Notes: a model not told the origin generated them from the sequence alone. 64,000 bases of DNA from Fimbriimonadaceae bacterium (GCA_019638675.1 JAHBTE010000001.1:2512605-2576604), one strand, 5' to 3'. Positions 17,257-27,941 are shown, numbered from the stretch's first letter. Translations and numbers: made by a program.

Positions 17257-19808
17257 CAATTCTTCTCCGCTCGGAACACCCGAACTTCCACCAAATGCAC
17301 CCCGATGTTCGCGGAGTTATGCAGCATCGAAACCCGCACAAACCGAGCTTGCACCGGAGCAAATGTATGTTTGTAACCCAGACGGGTAGACGGCTCTGTG
17401 TTCTGGCTAAAGTCCACCGCCGGAACCCACTTTTCGCTATCCACTGAAGTTTCAATTGTGTATTGGTAGTACCGCGATGAATCTGGGTAGGCGAACACGG
17501 TAATGCGGTCAATTGTTTCTGGTTGGGCCAGTTCCGCCGCCCACCACTGAGGCGCGGGCGAGGCCGCCCAATATTTGCCCGTCGCTAATCCATCAACTGC
17601 ATTCGATGGCGACCCACCCGGTTCAGTGTGACCAGAATCAAATGCCCGTGCCCCCACTGCAATCCCGCGATCAACCTTTCTCATCGGAGGATTGCCAAAG
17701 CGGGCGAGCAACGATTTTGTATGGTTCACGGCATCAACTTTGCGCGGACTCTTCATGCCGTTGCCAGGTTTCATTGCCCAAGCGGCTTCCCAAGCCGCTA
17801 AGTCGTTCGGAGCCTTACCTGCAGCCTCAATTGAATCAAAGAATCGCTTCCACCGCTCGGTGTAGAACTGATCAATCAAACCGCTCCATTCTTTGGCCGC
17901 ATAGTCGTACAGCACCGGTCCGCCCCAAACCGTCACCTGAGTTTTGGCGTTTGCTTCCATCAAATCGCGCTCGGCGGAGGTTGTGCCCCAGCTTCGAGCC
18001 ATCGTCACCCAATGCCGTAGACGATGCACTTCTTGGGTGTCCACAAGTTCAGAAATGCCCCTCAGTAGTTCAAAGAACTGAGCCTTGTTCGATTGATAAT
18101 CAGCCGAGTTCTTTTCATCGAACGCGTAGAGGGCATTAGCCAAATACACGCCACTGAGTTGCCCCAGTGTCACTTTAGCGAATTCAACCGCATCGCGCTG
18201 GTACAGCGGATTCTTTTCCACGCCCGGCACTTTCAAAAAGTCGGATAGCGCGGCGACCAGCTTTTGGACTTCAGGATTTGTTTCTCCTACCGCGCCAAAA
18301 CTTGGTCGGATTTGGTACGGCGCGTGTTGCCAAGCCCCTAAAACTGGACTATCGTAAAACGCTTGCCAGGCGGCGGTCAGCCGATCATCATTTACCCCGT
18401 ACCGGTTGCGCGCAAACGATTTAAGCCAAGGATCGTAGTCCAAATCTCCGCTCGACCACATCATGTCGGTCACGAGTTCGTAAACCAACGCGTTCTGCTC
18501 AATGCCTTCGGGTGTCAACCCCATTCCCGACATCCGACCGTGATTTGCATCCGCGATTGCCGCCTTCCACTTAGAAACGTAATCGCGCGGACGCCCAAAC
18601 ACGGAAGTGTTCTGACCAAAGTTATGCAGCACGTTCCAAATCCAAGGCTTATTGCGGAACGATTCGTGTTTGCGCCAAATCTCGACCGATTCTGCTGCGA
18701 GGTCAAGCAATACCATCCGGTCATCGGGAACCCCGCCTAAAAACGCTTCGACCCGTGGGGTTGTCCAGAAATCAGCTTCGTTCAAGAAGAGCCAGCCTTG
18801 CATCACCCAGATCGCATCCGGGTCGCCCGCTTTGATTGCTTCGTAAACCGCCGTGGACATCGATTTGAGCTCACTTTCTACTTTGTCGGGCGGCATAGTT
18901 GGACGCATTTCGTTGAAGACATCCGCCAGATACAGATGGTCGCTGCCGAACATCTTTCGATATTCACGGACATACGCCGCGCCGATTTCTTTGAACTTTG
19001 CTTCGTTAGGATGGAGCAAAACGGTGGGTTCAAACCCCGCCCAGCCGGAACTTTGAATCGTGCGTAAACCCAGGTTTTTCTTTGCCCAAACTGGGGGAAC
19101 AAAACCCGAAAACGCAGGCACAACTGGCGTCATTCCGAGTTCGCGTTCTGCATCAAGAATCCGTTTTTGGAGCTTTGCCTGCCCGTCAATCCACGATTGA
19201 GGCAACGGCCCGAGGTGCGAATTGATGTTCCCCATCCGGTGCCATGGCAAAAATGCAGGGCCACCATAAAATGCCCGGATCTCCTCGTCGGTCAACCCTT
19301 GTTGTTGCCACACTTTCTGCCAGGCGGCTTCCTCTCCGGTCATCGCCAGCGGCATATTGATCCCGTGCAACGCCATCCAGTCGATCTCTTTGCGCCAACG
19401 GTTCCAATCCCAAAATGCGGTTGTGTATCCAAAGGTGCAGACATTAAAGTAGTGGCGGTACTTGTTCTGGGTGGTCTGCCAACCCGAGCTCCAATCTGGC
19501 AACGTATCAGGAATTTCAAACCGCGATCCTTCCCACGTTGAAATGCCGTGACAGTGCTTTTTCAGGTAGTCGTATGCGCCCCTCGCCATAGCGACGCCCG
19601 TCGTGCCAGTTACTTTTGCGCGTCCGTTCTTGACCGTGACGTTGTATCCGTCGGTTTGCTTGCTGTTATCTGCAGTTTCGAATTCAAATTTTGAGGCGAC
19701 GGCTTTGCCAACCGTCCGCTCCAAAACTGCCTTTGCCGCAGATGCTTGATCGGCAAACGCTCCCGCCGGAACCAGTAAGGCAATACAAACACACAGGCAA
19801 CTTCGCAC
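17256..19808 (-). CDS. Secreted alpha-N-acetylglucosaminidase (GH89) with F5/8C carbohydrate-binding domain
   Basis: 850 residues from GTG with a signal peptide (1-20). The NAGLU N-domain, the barrel (FWDWNRWRKEIDWMALHGIN, FLPWHRMGNINSHLGPLPQS) and the helical C-domain are all present. Catalytic acids should be the Glu in VFNEMRP (general acid/base) and the Glu in LTPEGIEQN (nucleophile), the positions established for human NAGLU. After about residue 720 a discoidin/CBM32-like module follows (YWAASPAPQWWAAEL, YYQYTIETSVDSEKW, VRVSMLHNSANIGVHLVEV). It releases alpha-linked GlcNAc from glycans outside the cell. A GH20 enzyme at 38847 would handle beta-linked residues. Confidence 0.93.
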   Translation of the reverse strand: MRSCLCVCIALLVPAGAFADQASAAKAVLERTVGKAVASKFEFETADNSKQTDGYNVTVKNGRAKVTGTTGVAMARGAYDYLKKHCHGISTWEGSRFEIPDTLPDWSSGWQTTQNKYRHYFNVCTFGYTTAFWDWNRWRKEIDWMALHGINMPLAMTGEEAAWQKVWQQQGLTDEEIRAFYGGPAFLPWHRMGNINSHLGPLPQSWIDGQAKLQKRILDAERELGMTPVVPAFSGFVPPVWAKKNLGLRTIQSSGWAGFEPTVLLHPNEAKFKEIGAAYVREYRKMFGSDHLYLADVFNEMRPTMPPDKVESELKSMSTAVYEAIKAGDPDAIWVMQGWLFLNEADFWTTPRVEAFLGGVPDDRMVLLDLAAESVEIWRKHESFRNKPWIWNVLHNFGQNTSVFGRPRDYVSKWKAAIADANHGRMSGMGLTPEGIEQNALVYELVTDMMWSSGDLDYDPWLKSFARNRYGVNDDRLTAAWQAFYDSPVLGAWQHAPYQIRPSFGAVGETNPEVQKLVAALSDFLKVPGVEKNPLYQRDAVEFAKVTLGQLSGVYLANALYAFDEKNSADYQSNKAQFFELLRGISELVDTQEVHRLRHWVTMARSWGTTSAERDLMEANAKTQVTVWGGPVLYDYAAKEWSGLIDQFYTERWKRFFDSIEAAGKAPNDLAAWEAAWAMKPGNGMKSPRKVDAVNHTKSLLARFGNPPMRKVDRGIAVGARAFDSGHTEPGGSPSNAVDGLATGKYWAASPAPQWWAAELAQPETIDRITVFAYPDSSRYYQYTIETSVDSEKWVPAVDFSQNTEPSTRLGYKHTFAPVQARFVRVSMLHNSANIGVHLVEVRVFRAEKN

Positions 19809-19898
19809 GACTTGAGTGTACCGATGAGATGGTCATCCGGTATTTCTCAAAAATGAATTGATGACAAGTGAAGTTCTCTTTGATAAAATAGAAACGAT

Positions 19899-20204
19899 AT
19901 GCCTCCTTCAATATTGCCGTACATCGTTGCCCTTGTCATCCAGTCTCTAGTGATTTATGGAATCGGCGAAATCCGAAGAGGAATTTTTTTGGTTATCCAG
20001 GATAGTGAAAAACCGCAACCGTACCAAGTCATTCATCGAGGCATCTCTACGCTCTACTATTTGGCATGGCTGGGATTGGCGATTTCCGTTCTGGGAGCAT
20101 TAGCCGTCGTTTCAGCAAACATAGAACACCAGCAGCGGATGCAACGTTGGCAAAGTGAACGCAATGACTCACCGCCGGAGTTGTACGTTACGCCGGGTAA
20201 GTAA
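19899..20204 (+). CDS. Small two-helix membrane protein, unknown
   Basis: 101 residues with two hydrophobic helices (PYIVALVIQSLVIYGIG and YYLAWLGLAISVLGALAVV) separated by a charged cytoplasmic-type loop, and a polar tail. I do not recognise the family. It is divergent from the GH89 gene and followed by a convergent unknown secreted-protein gene. Confidence 0.6.
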   Translation: MPPSILPYIVALVIQSLVIYGIGEIRRGIFLVIQDSEKPQPYQVIHRGISTLYYLAWLGLAISVLGALAVVSANIEHQQRMQRWQSERNDSPPELYVTPGK

Positions 20205-20262
20205 GTTGAAATAATACGTACAGCCGACTAGACAAGTGGTTTTATTAAGCTGTCCATTTCCC

Positions 20263-21111
20263 TTACGATATTAGATAAAAGCTAATTCCTGATTCACCTG
20301 GAACAGTAATCCTGATCTCGATAGCAGGGGTAATCAACCTAATTGTCTCGTCACCAAACATTTGCAATTGCGAATCGACTGGGAAAAGGGGGATTAAATC
20401 TTTAGCCGTCTTTAATTCCTTTTTCTGAGATTCTAAATGCTTGTACCCTTGATAATTAAACAACCAACAGAGCTTTTGAATACTGAGTACATTCTGTTCG
20501 GTTGCGGCGGCGATTTTGCCCGTAGCCCACGCCGAAGCCCGAGTGGAAAATTCCGCTTTCATTTTCCTATCGTTTCCCCATACCCTAGTGCTGAGAAAAC
20601 CCATCCAAACTCCAATATCGAATTTCCTAGTTTGAGCGGCTTCACTGAACTTAACCGGAGCACTTACCTTTTCAATTGGAGAAGTCAATACGGTCGTGGC
20701 ACCGCTCTCAAAAAACACCTGATTACCAAACCCAATCGACCCCATACCCTGTTCGCGCATCTTTGCATGTCTTTCCGGTGTGTGAATCCTCTCCCCAATA
20801 TTTAGAATAAATGCCGCAGATTTCGCCCCGAGTGCACCAGTTGCCTCGATCTCATCCGCCATATCGCTTAATCCCTTGCTCATAGCTATCCCAGTCGAAT
20901 CCGTATCTAGGATGTACGCAACATCTTCTTCCGGTTTATAAACTTCCCATTCGCGCTCTTCTTGCAAGGTGCGGAGTGCTTTCAGACTCCGATAATTGAC
21001 CTCAAGCTTCTGGTCTGCACTGATTAAGACCACAACTTTCACGCCGTCAGACCAATGCGGCTGAGGCACTTCTTGAGAGAAAAACGCGGATGCAAGTAAA
21101 ACGGAAATCAT
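20263..21111 (-). CDS. Secreted protein of unknown function
   Basis: 282 residues with a short signal peptide (MISVLLASAFFSQEVPQP). The body contains VKVVVLISADQKLEVNYRSL, a segment around AAFILNIGERIHTPERHAKMRE and a C-terminal beta-rich stretch. No catalytic motif is evident to me. It lies in the AT-rich accessory stretch between the GH89 and groEL genes. Confidence 0.65.
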   Translation of the reverse strand: MISVLLASAFFSQEVPQPHWSDGVKVVVLISADQKLEVNYRSLKALRTLQEEREWEVYKPEEDVAYILDTDSTGIAMSKGLSDMADEIEATGALGAKSAAFILNIGERIHTPERHAKMREQGMGSIGFGNQVFFESGATTVLTSPIEKVSAPVKFSEAAQTRKFDIGVWMGFLSTRVWGNDRKMKAEFSTRASAWATGKIAAATEQNVLSIQKLCWLFNYQGYKHLESQKKELKTAKDLIPLFPVDSQLQMFGDETIRLITPAIEIRITVPGESGISFYLIS

Positions 21112-21294
21112 TTACTACCACTAGAACAAAGCTGCTGCTGAGTTCGTTGAAATTACCTTAATCGATTGAATTTAGGGCTACTAATTTGCATCATGAGTTG
21201 CCCCCTCTGGTTTCCCTGCGTGAGGGCATGAGCGTTGAAATGAACTGCTCCGGAACTTACCGACTCATCTGATCGTTCAAGCCAGTAACCGTCA

Positions 21295-21693
21295 GTGAAA
21301 GCACGCCCAATAAAATCCATACTGGTTTTTTCTGTTATTAGCTTCGTTCTGATTGCGTGCCTTTATTCATGGGTGTGTAGCGATAATCTTGAACTCACCG
21401 AGCATCAACGATCTATCAAATTTCCCGACTCTACAAAAGTAATATCCAGCAAAACGCACATCGAAAGAGCTGGCTCAAGCGGAATCGATTTTATCGCAAG
21501 TTACGAACTCGAATCAAAGGAACCAGAGGCAGTCAAGGAGCATATCCAGAGCTTTTGTGAAGCACGTACCAAGAGCGATGCGTTCGGCTACATTTTTGAG
21601 TTCGCATACCTGGGCGATCAACTCCCCAACGGTGCATACAGGCTCAAAACAATTATTGCCAAGTGCCGTGCAAAGAGCGGCATAGAGTGGTAA
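21295..21693 (+). CDS. Membrane-anchored small protein, unknown
   Basis: 132 residues from a GTG start. A single N-terminal hydrophobic segment (ILVFSVISFVLIACLYSW) could be an anchor or a lipoprotein signal (VLIAC is a loose lipobox). The remainder is polar, with the mixed alpha/beta pattern of a small extracytoplasmic domain. No recognised family. It sits alone between two minus-strand genes. Confidence 0.5.
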   Translation: MKARPIKSILVFSVISFVLIACLYSWVCSDNLELTEHQRSIKFPDSTKVISSKTHIERAGSSGIDFIASYELESKEPEAVKEHIQSFCEARTKSDAFGYIFEFAYLGDQLPNGAYRLKTIIAKCRAKSGIEW

Positions 21694-21808
21694 CTGAAAT
21701 CCCTCTTCCTGGATTACAAGTGAGAGACTTCACAGCTTACGCTGGATCATGGTAATAAAGTAATAGTTAGTGCTTCAAACAAGCCGATAAATGATTCTTG
21801 ACCAAATT

Positions 21809-23245
21809 TTATCTTTTGCTTGCTGATGGTTTCCATTTCGCATCGATCAGTACTGGTTGAGGAAGTCGATCATTTCTTCGTTTTAAATCGACTACTTTTT
21901 TCCACTTGCCTCCTATTGACCCGACATCTATACATACAAAGAAAGCTTGATTAGTTTTAGAAGCTTTCTGATACAAGGGGACTTGACTCTCATAGCCATG
22001 AGCGAGACGAGTATTATTCGACATCTTTATTTCTACAATCACTTTATTATTGCCACCAGCACTCAATTTAAAGTCAACTGGCCCTACACCTGTTTCATGC
22101 TCAGGATCAAGTTCTATAGAATGACGCTGGCATACTGGAAAGGCACTATGGTAAAAAAGTTGTTGCGCAAATTTTTCTTTTCTTGGCTTACCGAGGTCGT
22201 TGTGCAACAACTTATTGCTCCCTTTATATTCTATCAAAAATTTAAATTCCTCAATCAATTTATTAACAAACGCCATTAATTCCTCAGAGCTCTTTGGAGT
22301 CGTATATGTATATTCTGACCCAGCGTTTAGCAAAAATAATTCTTCCCGCAAAATTTCCGCTAAAGATTCACCATCCGGAGTTTGACGAAATTTCGCAGAT
22401 ACTGATGAAATCGCCTTCACAAATTCAATAAGTTCATCACCTAACAGAGGATTCTCGTGGATAGCTTTTTTGGCTGCCTTTTTGACTTCAGCGGCTTTGC
22501 TTTTTGCTCTATTAATCTCGGAAAAAAACTCTGTAAACAAATATCCAAATCTTTCTTTGATTTCTGCGGAATATTGCATAGCCTCCCCAAGAGAATCCCA
22601 ATCTACCGACACTGGCAAGTCCATTACAATATCGGCTGGTACTAACAGGATAGGTTCTCCCGCCTTAAATGGGTGAGGCGGCAAATTGTACTTTTCGCCT
22701 TGAATACTAAACTCGGCAGTTTTGATTCCCTCTATTTGAAGAATGGCATCCTGAGTATATTCGCTTAGTGCAGGTGCCATCGCTGTAGACGCAATGTCAG
22801 ATAATGTATCCGGGCCAATTCCAGGTTGTATGAGAGGCATCACAGAGAATAAAGCCGGATTACTAACACCAGCATCAATGATCTCTCTACAAGCGACCAA
22901 AAACCGCTCAACTTTGATATCTCCCATATTTTGACCGCTGACAGAACTCAACCCATAACCCAGGTTTAATGCTCTCAGTTCGGTTTTACTTAATAACTTT
23001 ATTGCACTATTCCAAGCCATTTTATTTGACCCAGAAAGTGATAGCAAGTCGAATAATACCTGAAAGAAATGCTGTAGCTGCACAGTTCCTTTTTTTCTTA
23101 TTATTTCGCTTTCACAGCTCTCCAGTAATGTAATGTCAATAAAATAAGAATTGTCGTAATTTAAAATTGGGTCAACACATCCTATTTGCGCAAATACTGC
23201 GGGATCAATATTAAAGTGAGAGGAAAAATAAGCAGGGGCGTCCAT
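21809..23245 (-). CDS. PD-(D/E)XK-like nuclease domain protein, probable accessory/defence gene
   Basis: 478 residues, AT-rich. The N-terminal two thirds is an unfamiliar mostly helical region with the segment QPGIGPDTLSDIASTAM near 145. The C-terminal region reads GVGPVDFKLSAGGNNKVIVE then IKMSNN (about residues 390-412): an Asp, then a strand ending in Glu-x-Lys, the PD-(D/E)XK layout. A downstream YESQVPLYQKA helix supports the restriction-endonuclease-like fold. No partner methylase or helicase is adjacent, so it is either a stand-alone abortive-infection-type nuclease or a relic of a larger island. Confidence 0.75.
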   Translation of the reverse strand: MDAPAYFSSHFNIDPAVFAQIGCVDPILNYDNSYFIDITLLESCESEIIRKKGTVQLQHFFQVLFDLLSLSGSNKMAWNSAIKLLSKTELRALNLGYGLSSVSGQNMGDIKVERFLVACREIIDAGVSNPALFSVMPLIQPGIGPDTLSDIASTAMAPALSEYTQDAILQIEGIKTAEFSIQGEKYNLPPHPFKAGEPILLVPADIVMDLPVSVDWDSLGEAMQYSAEIKERFGYLFTEFFSEINRAKSKAAEVKKAAKKAIHENPLLGDELIEFVKAISSVSAKFRQTPDGESLAEILREELFLLNAGSEYTYTTPKSSEELMAFVNKLIEEFKFLIEYKGSNKLLHNDLGKPRKEKFAQQLFYHSAFPVCQRHSIELDPEHETGVGPVDFKLSAGGNNKVIVEIKMSNNTRLAHGYESQVPLYQKASKTNQAFFVCIDVGSIGGKWKKVVDLKRRNDRLPQPVLIDAKWKPSASKR

Positions 23246-23317
23246 AAACTAATGTTACCTTCGCACAATGATAATGGTTCTATGGCATATGAAAAACATT
23301 TAACTTGAAAGGTGGGT

Positions 23318-23345
23318 CCCCATCTGAATCTAGATTCAGATGGGG
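23318..23345 (-). terminator. Hairpin terminator downstream of groEL
   Basis: A 28-nt perfect palindrome, CCCCATCTGAATCT and its exact complement, lies 21 bp past the groEL stop. It lacks a clean U-tract on the minus strand, but its position and strength fit the 3' end of the groESL transcript. Confidence 0.65.
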
Positions 23346-23365
23346 CTCAATAAATCAGGCTGAGC

Positions 23366-25024
<1,659 letters not shown>

Positions 25025-25315
25025 TTACTTCACGATTGCGTAGATTTGGTCTTCGTCGAGAATCGTCATTTCTTGACCTTCGAGGGTCACTTCGTTCCCG
25101 CCGTATTTACTGAAAATCACTCGATCGCCTACTTTTACGGTGAGGCTGTTGCGCTTGCCGTTATCCAGCACGCGGCCCTCACCCACTGCGATCACTTCTC
25201 CTTCTGTCGGCTTCTTTTTTGCCGAATCAGGGAGAATAATCCCGCCCGCAGTCTTTTCTTCTGCGTCGAGAACTTTAACGACAACCTTATCGCCGAGAGG
25301 TCGAATTCCTGCCAT
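25025..25315 (-). CDS. groES: Co-chaperonin GroES (10 kDa)
   Basis: 96 residues. [52 protein letters not shown] and a C-terminal DEDQIYAIV segment are the normal GroES core; the mobile loop includes GGIILP. First gene of the groES-groEL operon, preceded by two CIRCE dyads, so heat-shock control by HrcA is expected. hrcA is not in this window. Confidence 0.99.
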   Translation of the reverse strand: MAGIRPLGDKVVVKVLDAEEKTAGGIILPDSAKKKPTEGEVIAVGEGRVLDNGKRNSLTVKVGDRVIFSKYGGNEVTLEGQEMTILDEDQIYAIVK

Positions 25316-25353
25316 TGTGTTTCAATAATCTCCGTTTTAAATACAAACCGCGA

Positions 25354-25380
25354 TTAGCACTCGCGGCTTGGTTCTGCTAA
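25354..25380 (-). promoter_or_regulatory. CIRCE operator 1 (groES-proximal)
   Basis: TTAGCACTC, nine spacer bases, TTCTGCTAA. The left arm matches the CIRCE consensus exactly; the right arm matches 6 of 9 positions of GAGTGCTAA. It lies 39 bp upstream of the groES start codon and would bind the HrcA repressor. Confidence 0.85.
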
Positions 25381-25407
25381 TGATTCTACTAGCGGAGACT
25401 CCAATCG

Positions 25408-25434
25408 TTAGCAATCCTGGGACTAGAGTGCTAA
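25408..25434 (-). promoter_or_regulatory. CIRCE operator 2 (distal)
   Basis: TTAGCAATC, nine spacer bases, GAGTGCTAA. The left arm matches 8 of 9 consensus positions and the right arm all 9, with the canonical 9-bp spacing. It lies 54 bp (two 27-bp units) upstream of operator 1. A TAGAAT hexamer on the minus strand (25383-25388) between the two could be the -10 of the groES promoter. Confidence 0.88.
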
Positions 25435-25479
25435 AAATAGGCGGTTCGACTTGTTAAACAACTGTAAACAAATTTCCTC

Positions 25480-25485
25480 TATAAT
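25480..25485 (+). promoter_or_regulatory. Possible -10 element for the PEP-CTERM gene at 25502
   Basis: TATAAT lies 17 bp before the ATG at 25502. No good -35 hexamer is seen at 16-18 bp spacing, so this would be a short-leader promoter supported only by its -10 box. Confidence 0.35.
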
Positions 25486-25501
25486 TTGATGAGGTCTTCT
25501 T

Positions 25502-26173
25502 ATGAGAATTCACCTGTTTGCATGCCTTGCCGCACTATTGCCAACGACCTCGTTTGCCTTTACCTATTCCTACGATGCCTCGCTCGGAACTCTGCCAGAA
25601 GATCAAGGCTGGCTTAAACACGAATTTCAAACTCCACCAGCACCCTTTCTCCAAAACGGACTACTCCACGTTGGAGCTACTACACCAGGCGGAGAGCAAG
25701 GCTGGGTTATTGGCACCTCGCAAGGGCTGCCCGCCAACTTCGGCATCGGCTCTAGCATTACGATAAATGCGAAGTTCGATTTCGTTACAGGCACATCTGG
25801 TCCGCCCGACGGCGGATTTGCCTTGGGCATCAATTCAACGCTTTATAATCAGGCAGTTTGGTTCCGAAATGGTGAAATCTTCTTTTTAGATTCTGGACTG
25901 AGCGTAGCATTCGATACTACCGACGCCTTTCACGAGTTCCGTCTACAGTTTGGAATCGGACAGGCGGAACTATACATTGATAATATGCTTAAACTAACTT
26001 CGCCTTACTACCATGCTGGCGGTGGAACTGGCGTAGCTGCTTTTGGTGACTTTTCAACAGAGTCAGAATATCAGGGGCAAATTAGGTCAGTTGTGGTCGA
26101 AGCCGTACCCGAACCGTATACCTTGCTTGGCCTTGCCGCCCTCGCTGGCTTCGCTGCCAAACGAAAACGCTAA
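25502..26173 (+). CDS. PEP-CTERM protein with lectin-like domain
   Basis: 223 residues: signal peptide (1-19), a beta-sandwich-like body (SYDASLGTLPEDQGWLKHEF, FALGINSTLYNQAVWFRNGE, FHEFRLQFGIGQAELYIDN) resembling concanavalin/LamG folds, and a C-terminal sorting tail VPEPYTLLGLAALAGFAAK then basic residues. PEP-CTERM tails are processed by exosortases and usually mark exported, often glycosylated, surface or matrix proteins. No exosortase gene is in this window. Confidence 0.88.
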   Translation: MRIHLFACLAALLPTTSFAFTYSYDASLGTLPEDQGWLKHEFQTPPAPFLQNGLLHVGATTPGGEQGWVIGTSQGLPANFGIGSSITINAKFDFVTGTSGPPDGGFALGINSTLYNQAVWFRNGEIFFLDSGLSVAFDTTDAFHEFRLQFGIGQAELYIDNMLKLTSPYYHAGGGTGVAAFGDFSTESEYQGQIRSVVVEAVPEPYTLLGLAALAGFAAKRKR

Positions 26174-26245
26174 TAATCTTTTGATTCGCAAGGGAGAATT
26201 CGTTCTCCCTTGCCCTCCAGCCCATTCAACTGGCATACTGTCAAC

Positions 26246-26701
26246 ATGTCAATGGCCATGGATCTTCACTCCGCCCTCGAGAATAACTATCTCATGCAGG
26301 GTCTTAACCCCACACAGATTTCCCAAATCGCGGCGATCAGCGGCACAAAGGAATTCGGTGGGGGAGATATTTTGGTTCGACAGTTCGCAAAAGATGCCGA
26401 TCTCATGATCGTTTTGGAAGGCTCGGCCAAAATCAAAACGTTCTCGGGTGAAGAAATCGCCGAAGCTGGCCCAGGCTCCGTTATTGGTGAAATGTCGCTG
26501 ATTGACGATAAACCCCGCTCCGCAACCGTGGTCAGTGCTGGCGGAACCAAAGTCGCCACCATCCCCAACTCCATGCTTTGGCAACTCATGAACGATGAGC
26601 CATCCATCGCAAAGGTGATTCTGCTCAACATCGCCCGCATTCTCACCGCTCGCCTCCGCGCCGCCAACGTAGCGTTGGATAGCGTAGTCGAAGGCAAATA
26701 A
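26246..26701 (+). CDS. Cyclic nucleotide-binding domain protein (no HTH)
   Basis: About 151 residues from the ATG at 26246. It is a single Crp/cNMP beta-roll: GDILVRQFAKDADLMIVLEG, AGPGSVIGEMSLIDDKPRSA (the phosphate-binding cassette with GEMSL and PRSA) and a C-terminal helix. Its length leaves no room for a winged-helix DNA-binding domain, so it is a stand-alone sensor or subunit. A paralogue is at 33885. Terminator 26726-26760 follows. Confidence 0.9.
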   Translation: MSMAMDLHSALENNYLMQGLNPTQISQIAAISGTKEFGGGDILVRQFAKDADLMIVLEGSAKIKTFSGEEIAEAGPGSVIGEMSLIDDKPRSATVVSAGGTKVATIPNSMLWQLMNDEPSIAKVILLNIARILTARLRAANVALDSVVEGK

Positions 26702-26725
26702 TTAATTTATCCTGGCCTTGCTGAG

Positions 26726-26760
26726 ACACCTGCCCCACTTACGGGCGGGTGTTTTGTTTT
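26726..26760 (+). terminator. Rho-independent terminator
   Basis: A 10-bp stem (ACACCTGCCC with GGGCGGGTGT, one G-U) and 7-nt loop are followed by TTTGTTTT. It lies 25 bp past the stop of the cNMP-binding gene. Confidence 0.85.
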
Positions 26761-26832
26761 CCACCAACGACTTGCAATCTGACTGCTATTTGCCCGGGAC
26801 AGTTGACATTCTCACGAAGGAGTCAGGGTAGG

Positions 26833-26861
26833 GTTAATCTAACCTTAACCCCAAGATTAAC
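26833..26861. promoter_or_regulatory. Inverted repeat upstream of PEP-CTERM gene, possible operator
   Basis: GTTAATCT at 26833-26840 is repeated as its exact complement AGATTAAC at 26854-26861, with a 13-nt spacer. It lies about 120 bp upstream of the ATG at 26979 in a 277-bp gap that otherwise holds only a terminator. No factor can be named. Confidence 0.3.
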
Positions 26862-26978
26862 GGTTGGTTGTTAATATGGGAACGGTCCCGGGTTTAACCG
26901 AGGCTTCAAATTTGCCATTCAGATTGAACCTGATCCCACAGGATCGTTGAATTTCCTTGAACAGGATTGGATGAAAAA

Positions 26979-27788
26979 ATGAAAAAACTCGCTTTCGCAA
27001 CCCTCACACTTGGTTTAGTTGCAATTTCTGCTTCTGCTCAAGCCGTGTACTTCTACACAGGCTCGCCGATCAACGAAAACTTTGACTCACTGCCAACATC
27101 TGGAACGAGCACCGGATTGTTCACAGTGGGAACACAAACGGCTATCCCCGGAACCACTGGTTTCGTCGGCACCCGAGTAGGTGGCAGCGGTAGCGCAATG
27201 AACTTTGCTGCAAACGACGGCGGTAGCAACTCTGGTGCAATGTACAGTTATGGATCGGGTACAGATTCAGATCGTGCACTGGGCATGCTCGCATCCGGTT
27301 CTAACTGGGGTGCATTCGGTTTTGAACTCGTCAACAATTCCGGATCAGCTCTGACTTCTGTTTCCCTACGATTCACCGCCGAATTCTGGCGATCCAGCAC
27401 CTCCGTGCAAAACGTACTTGCGGCAACCGTAGGCGTTTCCGGCGGATCTGCTAACTCTTCCAACTTCCTCACCGATGGTTCAATGGTCGCGTTCTCTGCT
27501 TTCGACATCGTTGGCCCAGCGCCAGTTGCTTCAAACGGAGCACTTGATGGCAACCTCGCAGCTAACCAAGCTTCGGTAATCGGAACCTTCACGTTCAATA
27601 CACCGCTTGCAAATGGAGATAGCTTCTTTGTTAGCTGGAATGACGTCAACGATGCTGGTAACGATGCTGGCCTCGCAATTGATAACCTCACAATTACGGC
27701 AACAACTGACGCAGTTCCTGAACCAGCAACCATGGCAGTCCTTGCAGCGGCTGGCCTTGCTGCAGCTGCACGACGCAAGCGCAAGTAA
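26979..27788 (+). CDS. PEP-CTERM secreted protein, paralogue 1
   Basis: 269 residues from the ATG at 26979 (an in-frame ATG at 26967 would add four residues). Signal peptide LAFATLTLGLVAISASAQA, then a body with PINENFDSLPTSGT, SALTSVSLRFTAEFWRSS and FVSWNDVNDAGNDAGLAIDN, and sorting tail VPEPATMAVLAAAGLAAAA plus RRKRK. It is closely similar along its length to the gene at 28624; the DUF559 element lies between them. Function unknown, probably a surface or matrix protein. Confidence 0.9.
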   Translation: MKKLAFATLTLGLVAISASAQAVYFYTGSPINENFDSLPTSGTSTGLFTVGTQTAIPGTTGFVGTRVGGSGSAMNFAANDGGSNSGAMYSYGSGTDSDRALGMLASGSNWGAFGFELVNNSGSALTSVSLRFTAEFWRSSTSVQNVLAATVGVSGGSANSSNFLTDGSMVAFSAFDIVGPAPVASNGALDGNLAANQASVIGTFTFNTPLANGDSFFVSWNDVNDAGNDAGLAIDNLTITATTDAVPEPATMAVLAAAGLAAAARRKRK

Positions 27789-27865
27789 GCGTTTTGGGTT
27801 GGTCGGGCGCAACGAGTACCACCCAAGAATCAAGATTCTCCCTAGAATTGGGAAGAATCAACTTA

Positions 27866-27909
27866 ACTCCCTCCCCGAAGATCGGGGAGGGATAAAGGGA
27901 GGGGTTGAT
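27866..27909 (+). repeat. G/C-rich palindromic repeat, copy 1 (left inverted arm)
   Basis: The unit contains the hairpin CTCCCCGAAGATCGGGGAG followed by GGATAAAGGGAGGGGTTGAT. Positions 27868-27909 are an exact 42-bp inverted repeat of 28292-28333, and the two arms bracket the DUF559 gene. Confidence 0.9.
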
Positions 27910-27941
27910 ATTTTGACTTTCGCATTGCTTAAAATATTCTT

